DNA from: Lichenicola sp965198575
GTDB taxonomy: Bacteria; Pseudomonadota; Alphaproteobacteria; Acetobacterales; Acetobacteraceae
NCBI RefSeq assembly: GCF_965198575.1
Contig: NZ_OZ240671.1
Span: forward strand, 992,001 to 1,056,000
Reading direction: 5' to 3'
DNA: 64,000 nucleotides
The notes beneath the pieces are model-generated. The model was given only the letters and a program-made list of their open reading frames with translations, did not search any database and was not told the DNA's origin. This document shows, in pieces, positions 50,573 to 59,237 of this stretch. Every line of letters starts with the position of its first letter. Position 1 is the stretch's first letter. The translations under genes and the position numbers were made by a program.

Positions 50573-51174
50573 GACACCGGAACCATCCGTTGTCGACGCT
50601 TGCCGATGCCCGCTACCCGGGATCCACACCATGCGTGTCTCGCATCAGGTAGAACCAGGACCGACGCGGATCGCAGAACATCCGCAGGGGTATGGCAGCA
50701 GGCGGCTGGCCCGCCGGCCGTGGCGATAACCGGGCCGCGGCCTGCGGTCATAGCGGCACGGGTCGTTGCCGAACCCATGAGCGGTGCATCATGGGCGTCT
50801 GGGTGACCATGTCCGGTCTTTTACAAGACTACATAAACAGCCACCAAAAGAAGCCCGGAATAATGAACGGCGCGGCGGAGACAAGACCTGGGAACCATGT
50901 CGGCGCCATTTCACCAGCCGGCGTGATCGCCGAGCCTGCAGCCCAGGCAACTATCACGCATGGGACGGCAGCGATGGCCACACCCGACAAAGCGAGCACA
51001 ATAGAGAAGCTTGTGATCTAAAGCCGAAACTTCACGGCTCGGGTTGCCGGCCGAGCATCGTCGCCACTTTCTGTTCCGCGTGCCCTGCATCGCCGCAACG
51101 GCGCGTTGCGGTTCGTTCTCGTCATCGAGCGAACGATGCAGCACCGGTCGTTTCATCCAGATAGGGGCAACACT
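50573..51174. other. 602-base gap without a supported gene
   Basis: Between the zinc dehydrogenase and nadE stops. Apart from the candidate small membrane peptide at 50829-50999 (minus), no ORF has a convincing composition. The central part (about 50810-51030) is AT-richer than the neighbourhood. No hairpin terminator or repeat was clear. Confidence 0.6.
50829..50999 (-). CDS. candidate 56-residue two-helix membrane peptide
   Basis: Within the gene-free region 50573-51174, the minus strand has a short ORF from a GTG (50999) reading VLALSGVAIAAVPCVIVAWAAG, then a polar hinge SAITPAGEMAPTWFPG, then LVSAAPFIIPGFFWWLFM before TAG. The layout is two hydrophobic helices with a short loop, typical of small membrane proteins. 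No clear ribosome site is visible and a TAG lies a few codons upstream. Codon third positions are less GC-rich than in nearby genes. Could be a real small protein, a remnant, or chance. The rest of the 600-base gap shows nothing I can support. Confidence 0.3.
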   Translation of the reverse strand: MLALSGVAIAAVPCVIVAWAAGSAITPAGEMAPTWFPGLVSAAPFIIPGFFWWLFM

Positions 51175-53256
51175 TCAGTCCCGTCGAAAGCGCCCCGGGT
51201 ATCCTACCCCCTCCCCCGGAACATTCGCCGCGAGTTCCTCGAGCCAGGCTCGCGCATTCCCATCCGAGGGCGCACGCCAATCGCCGCGCGGGGACAGCGC
51301 GCCGCCGCTCGACACCTTCGGGCCGTTCGGAATAGCAGAGCGCTTGAACTGGCTGAACCCGAAGAACCGTCGTAGGAAAACCTCCATCCAGTGGCGGATC
51401 TCGGGCAGGCTGAACTCAACTCGCTTCTCCTCCGGGAAACCCGGCGGCCAGGCACCGCGGCGCGCATCCTCCCACGCCATCAGCGCCAGGAACGCCACCT
51501 TCGACGGGCGGAATCCGTAGCGCAGCACATAGAACAACGTGAAATCCTGCAGCGCGTACGGGCCGATCCTCGCCTCGGTGCTCTGCAATGCGCGATCCTC
51601 GCCGGCGGGCACCAGCTCGGGCGAGATCTCGGTGTCCAGGATCGCGCCCAGCGTCTGCAGCACCGGCGGCTCGAACCACGCCGAGGCAATCACCCAGCGG
51701 ATAAGATGCTGGATCAGCGTCTTCGGTAACCCGGCATTAACATTATAGTGCGACATATGGTCGCCAACGCCGTAGGTGCACCAACCCAGCCCGAGCTCCG
51801 ACAGATCACCCGTGCCGACCACGATCGCCTCGTTCTGGTTGGCCAGCCGGAACAGGTAATCCGTGCGCAGGCCGGCCTGCACGTTCTCGAAGGTCACGTC
51901 GTACACCGGCTCGCCGCGTCCGGCGGGGTGGTCCATCTGCTGCAGCATCAGCGTCGCCGACGGGCGGATGTCGAGCTCGGACCAGGTGACGCCGAGTGCC
52001 GTCATCAGCGCGATCGCGTTGCCGCGCGTCTCGTCGCCGGTGCCGAAGCCCGGCATCGTGTAGGCGAGGATCGCGGTGCGGGCGAGGCCGAGCCGGTCGG
52101 TCGCGCGCGCGGCGACGATCAGCGCCTGCGTCGAGTCGAGCCCACCCGAGACGCCGATCACCAGCCGCTGCGACCCGATCGCCCGCATCCGCTGCATCAG
52201 CGCCGAAACCTGGATGTTGTACGCCTCGAAGCAGTCCTGCTCGAGCCTGGCCGGGTCCGACGGCACGAACGGGAAGCGCTCCAGCGGCCGCTTCAGCCCG
52301 AGATCACCCGGCGGCGGATCGAGTCGCACGGGGATCCGGCGATAGACCGGCGCGTGGCCGCGATGCGCCTGCCGGTTGGCGTCGAAGGTGTTCATCCGCG
52401 CCCGCTCCTGGCGCAGCAGGTCGAGATCGATATCCGCCACCGCAAGGCATGGCCCGGACGGGAAACGCTCGCTCTCCGCCACCGCCGCACCCGCCTCGAA
52501 GATCGACACCTGGCCGTCCCAGGCGACGTCGTTGGTGCTCTCGCCCTCGCCCGCCGCCGCATAGAGATAGGCGCAGAGGGCCCGCGCCGATTGCGCCTGG
52601 CACAGCAGCCGCCGGGTTTCCGCCTTGCCGATGGTGATGTTGCTGGCCGACAGGTTGGCGATCACCGTCGCTCCGGCCAGCCCGGCCTGCGTGCTCGGCG
52701 GCAGCGGCACCCACAGATCCTCGCAGATCTCGGCCGCCAGCACGAAGCCCGGCACGTCCTCGGCCTCGAACAGCAGGTCGGTGCCGAACGGGGCGGGCCC
52801 GCTGGTCAGGCGGATGGTCTCGCCCACCCGGCCGACGCCAGGCGCGAACTGCCGCATCTCGTAGAACTCGCGGTAGTTCGGCAGGTAGGATTTCGGCACC
52901 ACGCCCAGGATGCGGCCGCGATGGATCGCCACCGCGCAGTTGAACAGCGCCCCCTGGTGACGCAGCGGCGCGCCCACCAGCAGGATCGGCAGCAGCACCG
53001 TGCTGCGTTCGGCAAGTGCTGCCAGCGCGTTCTCGACCGCATCGAGCAGCGCGTCCTGCTGCCGGAGGTCGTCGATCGCGTAGCCGGACACGCTGAGCTC
53101 GGGAAACACCGCCAGGATGGCACCCTGGCTGCCCGCGTCGGCTGCGAGAGCTGCGATTCGCTCGGCATTATCCAGCGGGTCACCGAGTGCCACGGGAAGG
53201 GTGCAGGCGGCGACCCGGCAGAAACCATGGCGATAGATCGAGCGGAAATCCGGCAT
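51175..53256 (-). CDS. nadE: glutamine-dependent NAD+ synthetase
   Basis: A 693-residue two-domain enzyme. The N-terminal nitrilase-type glutaminase has the Glu-Lys-Cys triad (FPELSVSGYAID; PKSYLPNYREF; AAEICEDLW). The C-terminal synthetase has the PP-loop IGVSGGLDSTQALIVA and GTGDLSELGLGWCTYG, DHMSHYNVN. It amidates nicotinic acid adenine dinucleotide to NAD+ using glutamine. The large actinobacterial/alphaproteobacterial type is about this length. Start MPDFRSIYRHGF at 53256; an upstream in-frame Met at 53382 adds unconserved sequence. Divergent from the carotenoid operon. Confidence 0.95.
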   Translation of the reverse strand: MPDFRSIYRHGFCRVAACTLPVALGDPLDNAERIAALAADAGSQGAILAVFPELSVSGYAIDDLRQQDALLDAVENALAALAERSTVLLPILLVGAPLRHQGALFNCAVAIHRGRILGVVPKSYLPNYREFYEMRQFAPGVGRVGETIRLTSGPAPFGTDLLFEAEDVPGFVLAAEICEDLWVPLPPSTQAGLAGATVIANLSASNITIGKAETRRLLCQAQSARALCAYLYAAAGEGESTNDVAWDGQVSIFEAGAAVAESERFPSGPCLAVADIDLDLLRQERARMNTFDANRQAHRGHAPVYRRIPVRLDPPPGDLGLKRPLERFPFVPSDPARLEQDCFEAYNIQVSALMQRMRAIGSQRLVIGVSGGLDSTQALIVAARATDRLGLARTAILAYTMPGFGTGDETRGNAIALMTALGVTWSELDIRPSATLMLQQMDHPAGRGEPVYDVTFENVQAGLRTDYLFRLANQNEAIVVGTGDLSELGLGWCTYGVGDHMSHYNVNAGLPKTLIQHLIRWVIASAWFEPPVLQTLGAILDTEISPELVPAGEDRALQSTEARIGPYALQDFTLFYVLRYGFRPSKVAFLALMAWEDARRGAWPPGFPEEKRVEFSLPEIRHWMEVFLRRFFGFSQFKRSAIPNGPKVSSGGALSPRGDWRAPSDGNARAWLEELAANVPGEGVGYPGRFRRD

Positions 53257-53460
53257 CGGCCGCTCCCGGTATTCAGGCTTCGGCCGCGACCGGACGCCTG
53301 CAGGCTGTGTACACCCCTGGATCCCGGGCGCTTCCACGTTGATGGGATGAAGTGCCGGCAAGTGCAAGCGGCGCCGGCTCAAGGGACCGGTGCAAGACCT
53401 GCGATGTACACACGGCGGTGACTGGTGCCCTGGAACAAAGCATGTAAATCTGTTCCTCGA

Positions 53461-55035
53461 ATGATGCGCCCAGTCTCAATCATAGGTGCCGGCCCCGGCG
53501 GCCTTGCAGCGGCGATGCTGCTATCCCAAGCCGGTGCCGAGGTGACGCTGTTCGAGCGACATCCCCAGGTCGGTGGCCGGTCCGGAACGATCGAGGCGCC
53601 GACCCCGCAAGGCCGGTTCCATTTCGACATGGGCCCGACATTCTTTCTCTACCCGCGGGTGCTGGCCGACATCTTCGCCAGCTGCGGCCGCCGGTTGGAG
53701 GATGCCGTCGAGCTGATCCGGCTCGAAACCCATTACGACGTGATCTTCGAGGGCGGCCAGCGGATCAGCGCCAGCAGCGACATCCCGCGTCTGCAGCGCT
53801 CGGTGGCCCAGATCAGCCCCGAGGACGCCGCACAGATCCCGGCCTTCATGGCCGACAACCGGGCGAAGTTGGCGGCATTCCGGCCGGTGCTGGAAAGCCC
53901 GTTCAACAGTGCCGCCGACCTGCTGCGGCCGGATGTTCTGAAGTCGCTGGCCAAGCTGCGACCGTTCACTTCGGTGGACCAGGACCTGAAGCGCTGGTTC
54001 AAGGACCCGCGCGTCCGGCTCGGCTTCTCGTTCCAGAGCAAATATCTCGGCATGTCGCCGTATCGGTGCCCGAGCCTGTTCACCATTCTCGCGTTCATGG
54101 AATACGAGTTCGGCATCTTCCATCCACGCGGCGGCCACGGCGCGGTGATGCGGGCGATGGCGGATGCAGCCCGTCAAATGGGTGCGCGGATCAAGCTCGG
54201 CGAGCCGGTTCGGGAGATCATGTTCGAGGGCAGGCGCGCGGTGGGCGTGCGTACCGACGCCGGTGTGACGCGCGCCGATGCGGTGGTGGTGAATGCCGAT
54301 TTCCTGAACGCGATGTCGACCCTGGTTCCGAATAGCCTGCGCAAGCGCTGGAACAATCGCCGCATCGAAAAAGCGAAACTCTCCTGTTCCACCTTCATGC
54401 TTTATCTTGGAATTGAAGGCCGCCTGGAGAATGTCGCGCACCACACGATCTATCTGTCGGATGATTATCGACGCACCCTGCAGGACGTCGAGGAAGGTCG
54501 TGTGCCGCCGGGCGAGCCCTGCTTCTATATCCAGAACGCCTGCGTGACCGACCCGGCGCTGGCCCCCCCGAACCATTCGACGCTGTATGTTCTCGTCCCG
54601 GTCGGGCATGAACGCGAGGGCGGCATCGACTGGTCCATCGAGGCACCGAAATTCCGCCGGCTGATCCTGGATCGGCTTGAACGTGCGGGCGTGCCGGATA
54701 TCGAAAAGCGCATCGTGTTCGAGAAGGTCATGACGCCGGATGATTGGCGTGACGATCTCAGTGTGCATCGTGGGGCGGTGTTCAACCTGGCGCATTCGCT
54801 GCCGCAGATGCTGCAGTTCCGGCCACATAATCGCTACGAGGATCTCGACGGCGTCTATCTGGTCGGCGGTGGCACGCATCCCGGCAGCGGCCTGCCGGTG
54901 ATTTTCGAAGGTGCGCGGATCAGCTCGAAACTGCTTGCGGAGGATCTCGGTCTGACCCCGATCGACACGCAGATGGAATGGACCGGAACGCCGGGTGCAC
55001 CGATGCAGCCGGTTCTCGAGGGAGAAGTGTCATGA
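53461..55035 (+). CDS. carotenoid desaturase/oxygenase, CrtN/CrtP-like
   Basis: A 524-residue FAD enzyme of the phytoene-desaturase family. The dinucleotide-binding motif is SIIGAGPGGLAAAMLLSQAGAEVTLFER with RSGTIE after it; GPTFFLYPRVL, KYLGMSPYRCPSLFTILAFMEYEFGIFHPRGG, and the closing GVYLVGGGTHPGSGLPVIFEGARISS are characteristic. Compared with CrtI, the divergent GPTFFLYP start and other changes suggest a C30 role (dehydrosqualene desaturase CrtN or diapolycopene oxygenase CrtP); which of the two cannot be settled by eye. Two adjacent Met codons at 53461 and 53464. The stop overlaps the next gene's ATG (55032-55035). Confidence 0.85.
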   Translation: MMRPVSIIGAGPGGLAAAMLLSQAGAEVTLFERHPQVGGRSGTIEAPTPQGRFHFDMGPTFFLYPRVLADIFASCGRRLEDAVELIRLETHYDVIFEGGQRISASSDIPRLQRSVAQISPEDAAQIPAFMADNRAKLAAFRPVLESPFNSAADLLRPDVLKSLAKLRPFTSVDQDLKRWFKDPRVRLGFSFQSKYLGMSPYRCPSLFTILAFMEYEFGIFHPRGGHGAVMRAMADAARQMGARIKLGEPVREIMFEGRRAVGVRTDAGVTRADAVVVNADFLNAMSTLVPNSLRKRWNNRRIEKAKLSCSTFMLYLGIEGRLENVAHHTIYLSDDYRRTLQDVEEGRVPPGEPCFYIQNACVTDPALAPPNHSTLYVLVPVGHEREGGIDWSIEAPKFRRLILDRLERAGVPDIEKRIVFEKVMTPDDWRDDLSVHRGAVFNLAHSLPQMLQFRPHNRYEDLDGVYLVGGGTHPGSGLPVIFEGARISSKLLAEDLGLTPIDTQMEWTGTPGAPMQPVLEGEVS

Positions 55036-56600
55036 CGGCACCCGTCGGCGTCATCGGGTCCGGCCTCGGTGGGCTGGCTGCGGCCTGCACACTGGCAGCG
55101 CGCGGGCACAAGGTCATCCTGTTCGAAAAGAACGACTGGCTCGGCGGCAAGGCAGCTCTTCATGAGGAGGCCGGCTACCGTTTCGACATGGGCCCAACCA
55201 TCCTGACCGTGCCGTCGGTGCTGGGCCGCATCTTCGCCGAAGCGAGCGATCGGATGGAGGACAGGCTCGATCTGCGCCGGATCGATCCGCAGTGGCGCTG
55301 CTTCTTCGAGGATGGCGCGGTGCTCGACCTCGACGAGGACGTGGCCACGATGGCGCTGCGTCTGCGCGGATTCTCCGGTGCCGGCGAGGCCAATACCGAG
55401 CAGGGTTATCGCGACTTCCTGGCAATGAGCGAGAAGCTGCACGAAGTCAGCGCGAAGTTCTTTTTCTGGAAGTCGGTCGAGGATATCGGCGACACCCTCG
55501 ACATGCGCAAGAACATGGACCTCGCGACCCTTCGCGACGTCATGAGCCTGCGCATGGGGTCCAGCGTGGCGCGGGAGATCCGCAAGCGCATCGGCGACGA
55601 GCGCGTTTCGCAGATGCTCGACCATTTCACCCAGTATGTCGGTTCCTCGCCGTATCTGGCGCCGGCGGTGCTGTGCAGCATCGCCCACATGCAGACCAGC
55701 GAGGGCCTGTGGTACCCGATGGGCGGCACCCGCGCCGTGCCCGAGGCACTGGCCGATCTTGCCGAGCGGCTCGGCGTCGATGTCCGCACCCGCACCGGCA
55801 TCGCCAGCATCACCCAGGCGGATGGCCGCGTCACCGGCGTGGTGACCGAGGCCGGCGAGACCGTGGTGCTGTCTGCCGTCGTGTCGAACATGGACAGCGT
55901 GCGCACCTATCGCGAGCTGGTCGGCGGCAAGGCGCAGCGTACGTTCTCGAAGCGCCGCAAGCACGAGCCGGCCTGCTCCGGGGTGGTGCTGTATCTCGGG
56001 CTCGACCGGGCGTACGACCACCTGCTGCACCACGACTTCATCTTCTCCCGCGACCCGGAGGAGGAGTTCGATGCCATCTACAAGCGTGGCGAACCGGCAC
56101 CGGACCCGACCTGCTACGTCGCCGCACCGGCACGCACCGAACCGGGTGTTGCGCCCGAGGGTGGCGAGGCGCTCTACGTGCTGGTGCACACGCCGTATCT
56201 GCGGCCGCATCATGACTGGAACGCGATGCTCCCCGGATACCGCAAGGTCATCCTGGACAAGCTTGCCCGCACCGGCGGCATGAAGGATATCGAGAGCCGC
56301 ATCCGGGTCGAGCGCGTGCTCACCCCCGCCGACATCCACGAGCGCTACCGGGTGCTGGACGGGGCGATCTACGGCCTGGCCAGCCACGGCCGCTTCGTCG
56401 GCGCATTCAAGCCGGGCAACCGCTCGCGCGATCTCGACGGGCTGTATCTGGCAGGCGGCTCGGCGCATCCCGGACCCGGTATGCCCATGGTGATGATGTC
56501 CGGCTGGATCGCTGCCGACAGCCTGGATCAGGATGTCCGGCGCAACACCTCCGATCCGGTGCGTGCAGGCGTGCGATCGCTGGCGGAGATGGACGCCTGA
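55032..56600 (+). CDS. phytoene/dehydrosqualene desaturase-type FAD enzyme
   Basis: A 522-residue paralogue of the preceding protein. The Rossmann motif is GVIGSGLGGLAAACTLAARGHKVILFEK; GPTILTVPSVLGRIFAEA, YVGSSPYLAPAVLCSIAHMQTSEGLWYPMGGTRAVPEAL and the C-terminal LYLAGGSAHPGPGMPMVMMSG fit CrtI/CrtN very well. Of the pair, this looks the more canonical desaturase, inserting double bonds into a C30 or C40 polyene. The ATG overlaps the upstream stop (ATGA), so both enzymes are made together. No phytoene or dehydrosqualene synthase is in the window; squalene-route genes may lie elsewhere. Confidence 0.87.
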   Translation: MTAPVGVIGSGLGGLAAACTLAARGHKVILFEKNDWLGGKAALHEEAGYRFDMGPTILTVPSVLGRIFAEASDRMEDRLDLRRIDPQWRCFFEDGAVLDLDEDVATMALRLRGFSGAGEANTEQGYRDFLAMSEKLHEVSAKFFFWKSVEDIGDTLDMRKNMDLATLRDVMSLRMGSSVAREIRKRIGDERVSQMLDHFTQYVGSSPYLAPAVLCSIAHMQTSEGLWYPMGGTRAVPEALADLAERLGVDVRTRTGIASITQADGRVTGVVTEAGETVVLSAVVSNMDSVRTYRELVGGKAQRTFSKRRKHEPACSGVVLYLGLDRAYDHLLHHDFIFSRDPEEEFDAIYKRGEPAPDPTCYVAAPARTEPGVAPEGGEALYVLVHTPYLRPHHDWNAMLPGYRKVILDKLARTGGMKDIESRIRVERVLTPADIHERYRVLDGAIYGLASHGRFVGAFKPGNRSRDLDGLYLAGGSAHPGPGMPMVMMSGWIAADSLDQDVRRNTSDPVRAGVRSLAEMDA

Positions 56601-56628
56601 CGAACCGTTCGGCAGAGGGGCTTGCCGG

Positions 56629-57573
56629 GTGCAACTGCCGAGAGTTCCCAGCCCGTCAGGCGTGACGTTCGAGAACCGGAGCGAAGCGGCCGTAGCGGCC
56701 CTTCGCCTGGCTGGGCAGGACGGTCCGCAGCCCAGTCGTACCATGCCGCCCGCACCGCGTAGCCCCGGATTCACCGCCGCCAGGCAGGATCCGATCGCCG
56801 CACGGTCGGAGCCGCTGTTCCGTCTGTTCACGTTCTACCTGCGGCTCCTCGCATCGCGGCGCTTCACCGCAATCCGGCTTTCCGGCATCGACACCGCCAG
56901 CCTGCCGCGCGATCGCCCGCTGATCATCTACGGCAACCATCCCTCATGGTGGGACCCGGTGCTCTACCTCCTGCTCGCGGACAGGCGCTTTCGCGGCCGG
57001 CCCGGTTTCGGTCCGATGGAGGAGGCAGCACTCGGCCGCTACAACTTCTTCCGCCGGCTCGGGATCTTCGGCATCGACAAGACCGGATCCGGCGGCGCGC
57101 GTCGCTTCCTGTCGGTCGCGCGTCACGTCCTGGGGCATCCGGGCGGTCCTGCCGGCAGGCTGATGATCTGGGTCACCGCCGAGGGCAACTTCACCGATCC
57201 GCGGGTCCGGCCGGTGCGTCTGCGTCCGGGCATCGCGCATCTGGCCGCCCTGCTTCCGGAGGCGATGCTTGTACCTCTCGCGATCGAGTACGTATTCTGG
57301 AATGAGCGCCGGCCGGAGCTGCTGGTCCGCTTCGGGACGCCGCTCGCCCCGGCCACCGGCCTGCGCCCCGCCGACTGGACCGTCCGGCTGGAAGCAGCGC
57401 TGGGCGAGACCATGGACCGGCTGTCGGTGGATGCGCAGGCCCGCGACCCGGAGAAGTTCGAGCGGCTGCCGCTCGGCGTGCTGGGATTTCATGGCCCGCG
57501 CGCAGCGTGGCGCCGGTTGACCCGCCGGCGGTCCGGGCGCCCGCTCGTGGCCCCGCATGGAGAAGACGCCTGA
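56629..57573 (+). CDS. lysophospholipid-type acyltransferase (carotenoid cluster)
   Basis: A membrane-associated acyltransferase. The core starts FRLFTFYLRLLASRRF; the catalytic HX4D motif is YGNHPSWWDPVLYLL, followed by MEEAALGRYNFFRRLGIFGIDK and the acceptor motif WVTAEGNFTD in place of the usual FPEG. I listed the GTG at 56629 (GAGGGG eight bases upstream, giving 314 residues); the ATG at 56743 (276 residues) is equally possible because the extra N-terminus is not conserved. By analogy with CrtO of staphyloxanthin synthesis it may esterify the glycosylated carotenoid, but CrtO itself belongs to another family. The stop overlaps the glycosyltransferase ATG by one base (57571-57575). Confidence 0.8.
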   Translation: MQLPRVPSPSGVTFENRSEAAVAALRLAGQDGPQPSRTMPPAPRSPGFTAARQDPIAARSEPLFRLFTFYLRLLASRRFTAIRLSGIDTASLPRDRPLIIYGNHPSWWDPVLYLLLADRRFRGRPGFGPMEEAALGRYNFFRRLGIFGIDKTGSGGARRFLSVARHVLGHPGGPAGRLMIWVTAEGNFTDPRVRPVRLRPGIAHLAALLPEAMLVPLAIEYVFWNERRPELLVRFGTPLAPATGLRPADWTVRLEAALGETMDRLSVDAQARDPEKFERLPLGVLGFHGPRAAWRRLTRRRSGRPLVAPHGEDA

Positions 57574-58718
57574 TGCGTCGAAGGTCGAGCTCGGTCGCAT
57601 CGGCGGCCGGCTGGGTCTCGCTCGGCCTGGCCACGCTGCCGCTGGCGATGGCCCTGGTCAATCTCCACCGGCTGCGCACGCCGGCGCCGGCCAGTGCAGG
57701 CGGAGTGCCGGTATCGGTGCTGATCCCCGCCCGCAACGAAGCCGCAAATATCGCCGACGCGGTGGGGTGTGTGCTGGCCAACCGGGATGTCGCTGTCGAG
57801 CTGCTGGTGCTCGATGACGGCTCCACCGACGCCACCCCCGCGATCCTGGCGGCGATCGACGATCCACGCCTGACCGTGCTCCCTGGCGGCGGCGGCGCGT
57901 TGCCGGCGGGCTGGTCCGGCAAGCAGTACGCCTGCGCGCGGCTGGGCGATCAGGCCCGCCACGCGCTGATGGTGTTCGTCGATGCCGATGTGCGCTTGGC
58001 TCCGGACGCCCTGTCGCGTCTGGCCGGGTATATGCAGGCGCACCCCGAGGTGGCGCTGGCCAGCGGCATCCCCCGCCAGATCACCGGAAGCTGGTCCGAG
58101 CGGCTGCTGCTGCCGCTGATCCACCTGCTGCTGCTTGGGTATCGTCCGGACGCGCTCGATCGCGACCGCAGCGACGCCCGCTTCGCCGCCGGGTGCGGGC
58201 AGTTGTTCATCGCCCGCGCCGACGCCTACCGCGCGATGGGCGGACACGCGGCGATCCGCGCCTCGCTGCATGACGGCCTGACCCTGCCGCGCGCCTTTCG
58301 CAAGCACGGCCTGCGCACCGGCCTGTTCGACGCGACCGACCTCGCCTCCTGCCGCATGTACGGCAACGCCACCGATCTCCGCGAGGGCCTGGCCAAGAAC
58401 GCTACCGAGGGCATGGCGACCCCGCGCGCGCTGCCGGTCTGGACCCTGCTTCTGGGTGGCGGCCACGTGCTGCCGACGCTGCTGATGCTGCTCGCACCCA
58501 GCCTGCCCGCCGCCGCCGCGGTCGCCTGTGGCACGACGCTCCGGCTGTTGCTGGCGCGGCGCTTCCGGCAGAGCCTGCGCAGTGCGGCGGTGCATCCGAT
58601 CGGCGTGCTGGCACTGCTCGGCCTGCAATGGTCGGCACTGCTGCGCGCCGGCGCCGGCAAGCCCGCGACCTGGCGTGGCCGCAGCTATCCGCCGCTGCAG
58701 GATGTCGTGACGCCGTGA
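57573..58718 (+). CDS. family-2 glycosyltransferase, CrtQ-like
   Basis: A 381-residue GT-A enzyme. An N-terminal helix (about residues 10-30) precedes VPVSVLIPARNEAANIADAVG, LLVLDDGSTDAT, and the DxD-type MVFVDADVRL; C-terminal hydrophobic segments (about residues 285-360) suggest membrane attachment. CrtQ-type enzymes in staphyloxanthin synthesis transfer glucose to a carotenoid carboxylate. Start at 57573 (MRRRSSSV) chosen from the TGATG overlap. The stop overlaps the next gene's GTG (GTGA, 58715-58718). Confidence 0.85.
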   Translation: MRRRSSSVASAAGWVSLGLATLPLAMALVNLHRLRTPAPASAGGVPVSVLIPARNEAANIADAVGCVLANRDVAVELLVLDDGSTDATPAILAAIDDPRLTVLPGGGGALPAGWSGKQYACARLGDQARHALMVFVDADVRLAPDALSRLAGYMQAHPEVALASGIPRQITGSWSERLLLPLIHLLLLGYRPDALDRDRSDARFAAGCGQLFIARADAYRAMGGHAAIRASLHDGLTLPRAFRKHGLRTGLFDATDLASCRMYGNATDLREGLAKNATEGMATPRALPVWTLLLGGGHVLPTLLMLLAPSLPAAAAVACGTTLRLLLARRFRQSLRSAAVHPIGVLALLGLQWSALLRAGAGKPATWRGRSYPPLQDVVTP

Positions 58719-59158
58719 ACGCTCTCGAAATACCCGCGCCGCTGTCCTGCACGGTCATGCTCGCGGCACTTCTGGCAGCCACGGTGCCGGTGCAGGCCGC
58801 CGACCTGGCCGTGACGATAACCGGCCTTCCGGACGCACGGGGCCATGTCCGTGTCGGAGTGTGCGCCCGTGCCGAGTTCCTCAGCGAGCAGTGCCGTTAT
58901 CACACGATCGTGTCGGCACGTGCAGGGTCGGTCACCGCGACCATCCACGGCATCGAGCCTGGCGTTTATGCCGTCGCCGCCTACCAGGACAGCACCGACG
59001 CCGGTCATCTGCGTCGCGGCCTGTTCGGAATTCCGAAGGATCCGACTGGATTTTCGCGCAACCCGGCCCTGACCATGGGGCCGCCGTCGTTCGATCGCTG
59101 CGCCCTGCGAATCACCGCCCAGAACGCCGCAATCAGCATCACGCTGCACGGCTTCTGA
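58715..59158 (+). CDS. DUF2141 secreted protein
   Basis: A 147-residue protein starting at a GTG inside the GTGA overlap with the glycosyltransferase stop. A signal peptide (about residues 1-27, ending VPVQAA) is followed by an immunoglobulin-like domain: LAVTITGLPDARGHVRVGVC, GSVTATIHGIEPGVYAVAAYQDSTDAGHLRRGLFGIPKDPTGFSRNPA, DRCALRITAQNAAISITLHGF. The GIPKDPTGFSRNP segment is the DUF2141 hallmark. Function unknown; the family often sits beside carotenoid-type genes. Its coupling to the operon suggests an envelope role for the pigment, for example binding or transport. Confidence 0.85.
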   Translation: MNALEIPAPLSCTVMLAALLAATVPVQAADLAVTITGLPDARGHVRVGVCARAEFLSEQCRYHTIVSARAGSVTATIHGIEPGVYAVAAYQDSTDAGHLRRGLFGIPKDPTGFSRNPALTMGPPSFDRCALRITAQNAAISITLHGF

Positions 59159-59237
59159 TCGAGCGTTCCCACCGCCGCCTGTTGCTCGACGGCTTCTTCT
59201 TCATGATGATGCAGGCTCAGTCGGGAGTGCGCGGTGC

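Noticed and set aside
50692..51021. Plus-strand 109-codon frame in the nadE-upstream gap
   Set aside because: No domain, no ribosome site and weak composition; the minus strand in the same place reads more like protein.
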